A DNA stretch of 6,393 nt. Source: Candidatus Sumerlaeota bacterium (GTDB lineage: Bacteria; Sumerlaeota; Sumerlaeia; JADFCT01). The DNA lies in assembly GCA_026398575.1 (NCBI GenBank), contig JAPLSP010000015.1, positions 1 to 6,393 of the forward strand, written 5' to 3'. Within the stretch, counting starts at the first letter, position 1; the number at the start of each line of letters is the position of its first letter. Positions 1 through 5,494 of this stretch are shown here, in pieces. A program made the position numbers and the translations under genes. The notes below the pieces were generated by a model. It worked only from the letters and a program-made list of their open reading frames with translations, made no database searches and was not told the origin of the DNA.

Positions 1-135
1 GAAGGGCTGAACAACAAGGCGAAAGTCGCGATGAGAAATAGCTATGGATTTTCGACCTTCAAATGCTTGGAAATTGTGCTCTATCATAAGCTTGGCAAAC
101 TACCGGAGCCAAAATTTACCCACAGATTCTTTTAA
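1..135 (+). CDS. ISL3-family transposase, C-terminal end (5' partial)
   Basis: The first base begins a codon, and 44 codons run in frame to a TAA at 133-135. The peptide starts EGLNNKAKVAMRNSYGFSTF and ends LPEPKFTHRFF. The E-G-x-N-N-K-x-K block followed by Y-G-F-x-x-F is the conserved end of the DDE domain in ISL3 (IS204/IS1001/IS1165-type) transposases; the Glu is the likely third acidic catalytic residue. The L-P-E-P-x-x-T-H-x-F tail is also familiar from this family. Such enzymes cut and rejoin the element's DNA ends. Only the last tenth or so of the protein lies in the window, so whether the element is intact cannot be judged. The right terminal inverted repeat should lie close after the stop, possibly in the TTCTTTTAAGGAACCC stretch at about 128-143, but the left end is not available to confirm it. 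Confidence 0.85.
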   Translation, partial: EGLNNKAKVAMRNSYGFSTFKCLEIVLYHKLGKLPEPKFTHRFF

Positions 136-365
136 GGAACCCTTTCTTCTTTGAATCGCGGCAGAATCAGCAGATGGGTCTCAGCGCAATCCCAATCCAG
201 CAGAAATGAATAACGGCCATGCTAGAATCAGCCCGCCGTTTGCGCAAGGGCGGAAACGCGAACGCCCCGGCGAAGGGAATACAATGCGGTGTAGCTACTC
301 AAGAAGCAAAAGACCTTGGTCGCCGGGCGATGAAAACCGCGTTCTCTGAAGATTAGCGTCGAATG
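136..365. other. Intergenic stretch, no gene recognised
   Basis: These 230 bases between the transposase stop and the large hairpin contain no reading frame with recognisable protein character on either strand. I see no tRNA-like or rRNA-like sequence. The right end of the insertion sequence presumably lies in its first part. A short weak stem (CCGCC at 233-237 with GGCGG at 249-253, around TTGCGCAA) is the only local structure noticed, and it is too short to name. Confidence 0.6.
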
Positions 366-433
366 GTAGGCCGCTCCGCTCCGCCGGACGGCCTTGGCGC
401 GCTATGGCCGTCCGGCGGAGCGGAGCGGCCTAC
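366..433. repeat. Large inverted repeat with perfect 28-bp arms (REP-like or MITE-like hairpin)
   Basis: The left arm at 366-393 (starting GTAGGCCGCTCCGCT) is the exact reverse complement of the right arm at 406-433, around a 12-base loop, TTGGCGCGCTAT (394-405). Pairing continues outward with one G-T wobble: 361-364 pairs with 435-438, and 356-358 pairs with 441-443. The arms are almost all G+C and contain internal CCGCTCCG/CGGAGCGG repetition. There is no T-run on either side as a simple intrinsic terminator would have. This shape is typical of dispersed repetitive extragenic palindromes or a very small non-autonomous element. It lies between an insertion sequence and the sulfatase gene, where it could insulate transcription. 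Copy number elsewhere in the genome is unknown. Confidence 0.85.
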
Positions 434-490
434 TATTCAGCGCCATGCGGAGGGACGCTTTAGCCTTGCCACCACTGCCTCTTTCCGGCA

Positions 491-508
491 AAACTTTTGG
501 AAAAGTTT
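491..508. repeat. 18-bp palindrome upstream of the sulfatase
   Basis: AAACTTTTGGAAAAGTTT is an exact inverted repeat with 8-base arms around GG. With one bulged A (490), pairing extends through GC at 488-489 and 509-510. It is AT-rich, in contrast to the GC-rich hairpin 60 bases upstream. It could be a protein-binding site or a second dispersed palindrome. It lacks a following T-run, so it is not a clear terminator. Confidence 0.6.
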
Positions 509-571
509 GCGATTTCAAGTTCAATAGATGGCTGGATGTGATCTGTATGCAATGGATGGTCTCAAATTGCG

Positions 572-585
572 ATTCGACGTCGAAT
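572..585. promoter_or_regulatory. 14-bp perfect palindrome, candidate operator of the sulfatase gene
   Basis: ATTCGACGTCGAAT is perfectly self-complementary and ends 38 bases before the chosen sulfatase start codon. An AT-rich stretch follows, with AATAAT at 594-599 (five of six matches to a sigma-70 -10 box). If that is the -10, the palindrome covers the -35/spacer region, the usual place for a repressor site. A good -35 box is not visible: TTGCGA at 567-572 is 21 bases from this -10, which is too far. The operator role is inference from symmetry and position. Confidence 0.4.
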
Positions 586-611
586 ATTCAATAAATAATT
601 CCAGATACATC

Positions 612-618
612 AAGGAGG
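612..618 (+). promoter_or_regulatory. Ribosome binding site that sets the sulfatase start
   Basis: AAGGAGG is an essentially ideal Shine-Dalgarno sequence, five bases before ATG at 624. It favours that start over the in-frame ATG at 528, which has no such site. The longer version would put 32 extra residues before the twin-arginine signal and place the palindrome at 572-585 inside the coding region. Confidence 0.85.
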
Positions 619-623
619 CTATC

Positions 624-2081
624 ATGTCGCAAGCAATCAGCAGACGGGAATTCGTGAAGGCGGGAGCGGCGGGAGCAGCGGGGGCATTGGCGTTTTCGCT
701 GGGCGGATATCTGGGCGCGGCGCCGGCCAAAGCCAAACCCAACGTCCTCATCATCACCACCGATCAGCAGCGCGTGGACGCGATGAGCGCTGCCGGCAAC
801 ACCTGGGCCAAGACGCCCGCGATGGATTCGATCGCCGCCAATGGTGTCTATTTCGCAAAGTCTTATTGCCCCTATCCGCTGTGCAGTCCCTCGCGCAGCG
901 CGTTGCACACGAGCCGCACGCCGCACGAACTGCTGGTGGATCACAACAGCCTGCCGATCGAGAAATCAATACCGATCTCCGGGCAGGTGTTTGGCGAAGC
1001 CGGCTACGACACCGGCTACTCCGGCAAATGGCATATACCTGCCCCCTATCCTTCCGACGGCATTGCCGGATATGAAGTCCTCAACAAGACGGAGCGGAAA
1101 GGCAAGCTCGCGCATGACGTGGATGAGGGCACGATGAACCAGGCCATCGAGTTCCTGAAGCGCAAGCGCGACAAGCCCTTCCTGCTGGTGGCGTCGTTCA
1201 TCAATCCGCACGATATCTGCCTGCTGGCGGGCGAGACCAGCCCGCTCGAACCGGATGTGTGGAAGCGCTATGAACCGAAGGAAGGCGTCCAGCTGCCGCC
1301 GCTGCCGGCGAACTACGCCCTGAGCGAGAACGCGGCAGGCCCGTTGAACAAAGCAGCGCGCCATGAGGATTGGGATGAGAATCATTGGCGCAAATACCGC
1401 CATGCCTATTTCCGCATGGTGGAGGACGTGGACCAACAGGTGGGGCAGATTCTCGACGCGCTGCGCAAATCAGGGCAGGAGGAGAACACGCTGGTGGTCT
1501 TCACCAGCGATCACGGCGAGGGCCTGGGCTGCCATCACTGGACGGGGAAGATGAACTTTTTCGACGACGAGGCCGCCGTCCCGCTGATCATCAGCTGGAA
1601 GGGCGTCACGCCGGCAGCGCGGTTCGACAAGGCCCATTTGGTCAGCGCGCTGGACGTGCTGCCGACGATTTGCGATTACGCGGGCGTGAAGCCGCCGGCC
1701 ATCATGCGCGGGGCGAGCCTGCGCGGCGTGATCGAAAAGCCGCAGTCGCCGGGGCATGAATATGTCGCGTCGGAAATGGCCACCGGCGGCGCCGGCGCGG
1801 GCGCCGGGCGGAGTTTCATGATCCGCACGCGGAAGTATAAATACGTGACATACCATGCCGCCCAGAAAATGGAAATGCTCTTCGACATGGAAACCGATCC
1901 CGGCGAAATGAAGAACCTGACCGGCGAGACGGCGCTGGCTTCGGAGCTGGACCGCCATCGCAAAATGCTGGCCGACTGGCAGCAGCTGACGGAACTGGAA
2001 AAGTATCCGCTCCAGGCAAATCCGGAAACGGGACGCGCGGCAAAAAAGCAGGCGAAGAAGAAAAACGGAGCCGGCAAATAA
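624..2081 (+). CDS. Tat-exported Cys-type sulfatase
   Basis: This 485-residue protein is a sulfatase of the alkaline phosphatase superfamily (arylsulfatase A-like), which hydrolyses a sulfate ester. It begins with a twin-arginine signal: SRREFVK at residues 6-12, an Ala/Gly-rich hydrophobic stretch to about 30, and an AKA cleavage site near 35-37. It should therefore be exported folded. Active-site landmarks are all present: TDQQR at 46-50 (metal ligand D47), CSPSR at 87-91 (C87 is the residue converted to formylglycine), GKWH at 134-137, NPHD at 194-197, SDHGEG at 295-300 (metal ligands D296, H297) and GK at 308-309. Length is normal for the family. The C-terminus (471-485) is an unusual Lys-rich tail. 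Because C87 is cysteine, activation needs a formylglycine-generating enzyme or an anaerobic radical SAM maturase acting before export. The substrate cannot be named; the TDQQR-type start is shared with choline-sulfatase-like and glycan sulfatases. Confidence 0.95.
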   Translation: MSQAISRREFVKAGAAGAAGALAFSLGGYLGAAPAKAKPNVLIITTDQQRVDAMSAAGNTWAKTPAMDSIAANGVYFAKSYCPYPLCSPSRSALHTSRTPHELLVDHNSLPIEKSIPISGQVFGEAGYDTGYSGKWHIPAPYPSDGIAGYEVLNKTERKGKLAHDVDEGTMNQAIEFLKRKRDKPFLLVASFINPHDICLLAGETSPLEPDVWKRYEPKEGVQLPPLPANYALSENAAGPLNKAARHEDWDENHWRKYRHAYFRMVEDVDQQVGQILDALRKSGQEENTLVVFTSDHGEGLGCHHWTGKMNFFDDEAAVPLIISWKGVTPAARFDKAHLVSALDVLPTICDYAGVKPPAIMRGASLRGVIEKPQSPGHEYVASEMATGGAGAGAGRSFMIRTRKYKYVTYHAAQKMEMLFDMETDPGEMKNLTGETALASELDRHRKMLADWQQLTELEKYPLQANPETGRAAKKQAKKKNGAGK

Positions 2082-2202
2082 TAGATTACTTCTGCGCTAA
2101 CACAAGGAACGTTGTCCGGCATTGGCAAAAGGGTTGGCGGCAGCATTAACGGAGGAGCCCTGGCAGCGGCCCCGAGTTGTGTTGATTGCTGATTTGATCT
2201 CC

Positions 2203-2230
2203 TTGACACGCGGTCCGCTTCGGCCAAAAT
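2203..2230 (+). promoter_or_regulatory. Candidate sigma-70-type promoter for the SUMF1-like lipoprotein gene
   Basis: A perfect TTGACA at 2203-2208 is followed after 16 bases by CAAAAT at 2225-2230 (four of six matches to TATAAT). Transcription would start near 2237 and give a leader of about 75 bases before the ATG at 2311. The 229-bp gap after the sulfatase stop is long enough for this gene to have its own promoter. The -10 match is modest, so the call is tentative. Confidence 0.35.
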
Positions 2231-2259
2231 GCGGGCAGAAGATACGGCATGAAGGGCGA

Positions 2260-2295
2260 TTGCGCGGACAGGCCGGCAAGCTTTGATTTTTTTTT
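2260..2295 (+). terminator. Terminator-like hairpin plus T9 run in the leader of the lipoprotein gene
   Basis: TTGC (2260-2263) and CGG (2265-2267), with one bulged G, pair with CCGGCAA (2273-2279) around the five-base loop ACAGG. Seven bases later comes a run of nine T (2287-2295), and immediately after it the ribosome binding site GAGAAGGA (2297-2304). A hairpin before a T-run resembles an intrinsic terminator. It could end readthrough from the sulfatase or act as an attenuator. The spacing to the T-run and the bulge weaken it, and the T-run may simply keep the ribosome site unstructured. Confidence 0.3.
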
Positions 2296-2310
2296 CGAGA
2301 AGGATTCGCC

Positions 2311-3192
2311 ATGATGAAAATTTCGCGCCATTTAGTATTGCTATTGGCATGGGCCGTTGTCTGGGCCGGCGCCGGATGCTCGCCGGCGCCAAAACAAAAA
2401 GACGAAAAGGCCAAACCCGAAGCGAAAGCGGTAGGCGGCGGGACAGCGTCTGCCGCAACGCCGGCGTCCGCTTCGGGGCAAAAGACCCCGCCTCCCGGCG
2501 CCAGCTTCACCGAAAACCTGGGCGGCGGACTGACGATAAAGCTGGTCTGGATCGCAGGCGGGGATTTTCAGATGGGCAGCGAGGACAGCGACGACGGGCG
2601 GCAGGCCCATGAGGTGACGCTGAGTGGCTATTGGATCGCGGACGCGGAGGCGACGCAGGCGCTGTATGAAAAAATCATGGGCGCCAATCCCTCGAAACAC
2701 AAGGGCGCGAACCTTCCCGTTGAGTCACTGTCCTGGGGAGACGCAAACGAATTCTGCCGCAAGCTTTCTGCGGCGACGGGCAAACCTTACAGCCTGCCCA
2801 CCGAGGCGCAGTGGGAATTCGCCTGCCGCGCCGGATCGAAGGAAGCGTATTGCTTCGGCGACGCGCCGGACAACCTGGGCGAATACGCCTGGTTTAAAGA
2901 CAATTCCGGAATGGAATCGCACCCGGTGAAAACCCGCAAAGCCAACGCATGGGATCTATATGACCTGAACGGCAATGTGTCCGAGTGGTGCCGGGATTGG
3001 TATGGCGAATTCAGCGCTGAGCATCAGACGAATCCCGCCGGCCCTTCGAGCGGCGAAGCCAAGGTCGTGCGCGGCGGCGCCTTTTACAGCCCGGCCCCGA
3101 AATGCCGTTCTTTTCAAGCCGTTGGACTTGAAAAAGATTTTCAGGATACCGGCGTCGGCTTCCGCGTGGGAATCACTCCCGCGGCCAAATAG
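2311..3192 (+). CDS. SUMF1/FGE-fold lipoprotein, probably not a catalytic formylglycine-generating enzyme
   Basis: This 293-residue protein starts with a basic n-region and hydrophobic segment (residues 4-19) ending in GAGC, with C23 as likely lipidated cysteine; the Gly at -3 is less usual. Residues 24-68 are a Lys/Ala/Pro-rich linker. From about 76 to 288 is a formylglycine-generating-enzyme/SUMF1 domain: GGDFQMGS (83-90), SLPTEAQWEFACRAG (161-175), DLNGNVSEWCRDWYG (218-232), VVRGGAF (252-258) and GVGFRV (281-286). True FGEs have Cys four and nine residues after RGG. Here these positions are S260 and C265, so only the second Cys remains, as in the many non-FGE members of the family. Its role is therefore unknown: binding, scaffold or another oxidative function at the cell surface. 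ATG at 2311 has GAGAAGGA upstream; ATG at 2314 is an equally possible start. Its end overlaps the convergent gene by 20 bp. Confidence 0.9.
   Translation: MMKISRHLVLLLAWAVVWAGAGCSPAPKQKDEKAKPEAKAVGGGTASAATPASASGQKTPPPGASFTENLGGGLTIKLVWIAGGDFQMGSEDSDDGRQAHEVTLSGYWIADAEATQALYEKIMGANPSKHKGANLPVESLSWGDANEFCRKLSAATGKPYSLPTEAQWEFACRAGSKEAYCFGDAPDNLGEYAWFKDNSGMESHPVKTRKANAWDLYDLNGNVSEWCRDWYGEFSAEHQTNPAGPSSGEAKVVRGGAFYSPAPKCRSFQAVGLEKDFQDTGVGFRVGITPAAK
3162..3184. other. Hairpin at the convergent gene junction
   Basis: CCGC (3162-3165) and GGGA (3168-3171) pair with TCCC (3177-3180) and GCGG (3181-3184), with a two-base bulge and the loop ATCAC. It covers the stop codon of the minus-strand gene and lies just before the stop codon of the plus-strand gene. 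It is near-symmetric, so it would form in RNA from both directions, but no T-run follows on either side. It could slow polymerase or protect 3' ends in the absence of an intergenic terminator. Coding constraint alone could also explain it. Confidence 0.35.
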
Positions 3193-4774
3193 CTTTCCCC
3201 TTCGCGTCCACAGGGATTTCCACCCACCCCAGATTTTTCCTCTCTTGCTGTCCGAGGGTGACCGTGGCGATGGCCGAGGTAATGCTGGCATCGCCACGTA
3301 GCTGGCGCTGAATGCGAACTCTGTAATCCCCCGGCGACAGGCGGTTGAATTCAAATCGGCCTTTGGCGTCCGCCTTCGCTTTCTCAAACCATTCTTCGAA
3401 CTGCTGCGGATGTTTCTTCCAAAGGTCCATTGTCGCGCCGCCTAAAACGCGGCCATTTTCGCGAACCATACCCTGAATGGAAGACTCGGGCTGCAGGGCG
3501 ATCGTGAGCAATCCATCGGAATCCACCGCAGGCCGTTCTTCCGGACGTAGGATGGTCCGCGCATAGCCCGGCGTGATAATAATCAGCGCTCCCCTGTCAT
3601 CGCGGTCTTCACAAAACCAGAATTGCCCGTCGCGGTCCGTAGTTGCCCGCTGTACCATGTTGAGGCTGTGATACCCGTCAATGTACTTATCCCAATCATT
3701 CCAGTCAAAGTATCGGGCCCTATTCATCAGAGCGGCAATCATGGGCGCGCGCGCCACCGGCTTTTTGGAATTGGCATCTAAGAGGCGCCCGCGCAGAGGC
3801 GGCGCCGGACTCAATTCGATGACGAAAACCTCATCGCTACTGAGCGGCGTGGCTTTGATCCGTCCCTGCCATGGCGCATAGCCCCTGGCATAAACATGGC
3901 GGTGATAGTCCGCGCCCTCCGTCAGTTTGCCGTTTTCCTCGTAACGACCATCGGAGTTGTGGATTGTGAGCTGCGCTGGATCATGACGGCGCGCCAGGAT
4001 GAAATCCTGAACCGGTTTGCCGGTTTGCCGGTCAACCACACGCGCCCGGATATGCCCCTGCTGACCGCTGCCGCTCATCACAATCCGGCAGGGAGCATCC
4101 ACGGCATAGTTCTTGGCATTCACATGGCGATAGGGGGATGTGACGGTGAGAAAAACGCCTTCCGCCGGCAGTCCTTCAAACCGGAATGTTCCATCTTTGT
4201 CGGTTTTGGTTTCGAAGGCGCTATCGCCGGGAATCATTGTCGCATCTCTGGGAGTAGAAAAATTATATAATCCCATTTCGAAGATCGTCTGCGCCTTGAC
4301 CAAAGCATCGGGAATCGGCGGCCCTTCCACCTCGACTACTACGCCTTGCAGCTGATGCGCGGGTTCCAGGACGAAATCCAGTTTCTTGGGCGCCGACACA
4401 TCCGGGCCGTGCGCTTTGCTAAAAGTCCATGCTGCCGCGCAATAATCAACCCAATCCGGGCTGAATCCTTTGGCGGAGACTCCCAAACGAAGCTTGCCGT
4501 TTAGCCGCTTGACGCGCAGGCAATACCGCCCGTCGGCGTCGGTGGCGGTTCGGTCGCGGGCTTTGGGCAAATCATAGACGCCGCCCCATTCCACAAGCGC
4601 GCCACGAACGGTAGCGCCGGATTGATCGGTAACTCGCCCTCTGATTTCCAGCGTTCTGATTTCCAGCGCTTCTTTGGCGGAGTGATTGCTTCTGCAGGCG
4701 ATCAGCGAGGAAATAAAAGATAAAATGAAAATGCTTATCGGCGCCGCGAGACATGGAATCTTTCGATTGCTCAT
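3173..4774 (-). CDS. Lipoprotein with several carboxypeptidase-regulatory-like beta-sandwich domains
   Basis: This 533-residue protein has a clear lipoprotein signal: MSNRK, a hydrophobic stretch, then the lipobox LIAC at 24-27, so C27 should be lipidated and the rest lie outside the cytoplasmic membrane. The remainder appears to be about five tandem carboxypeptidase-regulatory-like (CarboxypepD_reg / transthyretin-like) beta-sandwich units, each with an R/G-x-V start and many with a D-x-D-G-x-F/Y turn. They begin near 44 (IRGRVTDQSG; TDADGRYCL), 142 (LQGVVVEVEG; TDKDGTFRF), 241 (HIRARVVDRQ), 327 (LRGRLLDANS; TDRDGQFWF) and 433 (IQGMVRENGR; ADAKGRFEF). The fifth is followed by LSPGDYRVRI. No protease motif is visible. 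Such proteins usually bind polysaccharide or protein at the cell surface. The start codon overlaps the Uma2 stop as ATGA and has only a weak ribosome site, implying translational coupling. Confidence 0.85.
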   Translation of the reverse strand: MSNRKIPCLAAPISIFILSFISSLIACRSNHSAKEALEIRTLEIRGRVTDQSGATVRGALVEWGGVYDLPKARDRTATDADGRYCLRVKRLNGKLRLGVSAKGFSPDWVDYCAAAWTFSKAHGPDVSAPKKLDFVLEPAHQLQGVVVEVEGPPIPDALVKAQTIFEMGLYNFSTPRDATMIPGDSAFETKTDKDGTFRFEGLPAEGVFLTVTSPYRHVNAKNYAVDAPCRIVMSGSGQQGHIRARVVDRQTGKPVQDFILARRHDPAQLTIHNSDGRYEENGKLTEGADYHRHVYARGYAPWQGRIKATPLSSDEVFVIELSPAPPLRGRLLDANSKKPVARAPMIAALMNRARYFDWNDWDKYIDGYHSLNMVQRATTDRDGQFWFCEDRDDRGALIIITPGYARTILRPEERPAVDSDGLLTIALQPESSIQGMVRENGRVLGGATMDLWKKHPQQFEEWFEKAKADAKGRFEFNRLSPGDYRVRIQRQLRGDASITSAIATVTLGQQERKNLGWVEIPVDAKGKAIWPRE

Positions 4775-5388
4775 TGCTCGAATATCTCGCTCACGGAAAG
4801 ATGGAACCCCGGCAGGACGGGGGTTTCCAGTGTCTCGCCTTTTTTCAAAGTGATTGTATCATTAGATCGAGAGACTTCGACCACTTGGCGGCGCGGATCC
4901 ACGACCCATACTTCGCGTACGCCTGCTTCAAGATAGCGCTCAGCTTTATTGCGAACTTCGCTAAACCGGTCGCCGGGCGAAACGACCTCGACGGCCAGGT
5001 CCGGAAGAATTTGAGAAAAGTTTTTGGGCAACGGTGTTGGCAGGCGCTCCTTGGATATATACGCCACATCCGGCGCCATTACAGAATCCGGATTATGTTC
5101 AATCACAAATCCAGCATCCATAAACGCCCGCCCGAGTTTGTTCTTCTTCACGAATGGAGCGATCTCATCGTAAATGTTGCAGGATGTTCCGCTGTGTTCC
5201 AATCCGGGAGGAGTCATCTCAATCGCCTTTCCGTCGTGAAGTTCGCCATAGAAGCCCTCTTCATCGCAGAGCGTATAGAAGGCCTCTGCGCTCATTGGGC
5301 TTTGCCGCCGCATTTCCTCACATGCGCCGCGGGAAGCGGCTGTGGAAGGAGGCGATATGGGAGAACTCCTTTCTGCGACGGAAGGCAT
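4771..5388 (-). CDS. Uma2-family (DUF820) predicted PD-(D/E)XK nuclease
   Basis: This 205-residue protein belongs to the Uma2 family, whose members have a restriction-endonuclease-like fold; their cellular role is largely unknown. Family landmarks with this start as residue 1 are YGELHDGKAIEMTPPG (residues 47-62), H65, APDVAYI (106-112), PDLAVEVVSPGD (129-140) and NKAERYLEAGVREVWVVDP (147-165). D107, E134 and perhaps K148 are the likely acidic/basic active-site set, so it looks catalytically intact. The frame is open further upstream, to 5541, but that would overlap the preceding gene, and the extra residues do not look like the family. ATG 5388 is chosen because GGAG (5401-5398) sits nine bases before it; ATG at 5313 or 5295 would also keep the whole domain, leaving about 25 uncertain N-terminal residues. 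The stop overlaps the next start by four bases. Confidence 0.85.
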   Translation of the reverse strand: MPSVAERSSPISPPSTAASRGACEEMRRQSPMSAEAFYTLCDEEGFYGELHDGKAIEMTPPGLEHSGTSCNIYDEIAPFVKKNKLGRAFMDAGFVIEHNPDSVMAPDVAYISKERLPTPLPKNFSQILPDLAVEVVSPGDRFSEVRNKAERYLEAGVREVWVVDPRRQVVEVSRSNDTITLKKGETLETPVLPGFHLSVSEIFEQ

Positions 5389-5494
5389 GGGCCTCATCTC
5401 CAGAAGAAAAATTCGGTGATTTTTTGATCCCTGCCATACATGAAACAACACAGATGATAGCGCCGGCTTGCGAATGCGCGCTAAACTTTTTTCG
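5389..5494 (-). other. Spacer between the repeat-protein gene and the Uma2 gene
   Basis: This 106-base gap separates two same-strand genes. GATAGCG at 5456-5462 is the exact inverse of CGCTATC at 5493-5499, which overlaps the upstream stop codon, but the arms are 30 bases apart and no strong terminator is formed. No convincing promoter is seen. The GGAG for the Uma2 start lies at 5398-5401. The gap is compatible with one transcript but does not prove it. Confidence 0.4.

Noticed and set aside
394..594. A 66-codon plus-strand frame between the hairpin and the sulfatase
   Set aside because: It begins inside the hairpin loop/arm, crosses both palindromes, has no ribosome site and no protein-like pattern.
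528..623. Starting the sulfatase at ATG 528
   Set aside because: It has no ribosome site, would bury the twin-arginine signal 32 residues from the N-terminus, and would put the operator-like palindrome in the coding region. AAGGAGG before 624 is decisive.
1676..2458. A 260-codon minus-strand frame across the sulfatase end and the gap
   Set aside because: It has low-complexity Arg/Pro/Ala-rich composition, lies antisense to a well-supported gene and has no family motifs; it is a product of GC-rich codon use on the other strand.
2311..3192. Naming this gene as the sulfatase-activating formylglycine-generating enzyme
   Set aside because: The first catalytic Cys position is Ser (S260), and the protein carries an export/lipoprotein signal, so the family fold alone does not support the function.
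4753..5427. A 224-codon plus-strand frame opposite the Uma2 gene
   Set aside because: It is antisense to a gene with clear Uma2 motifs, and its translation shows no recognisable domain.
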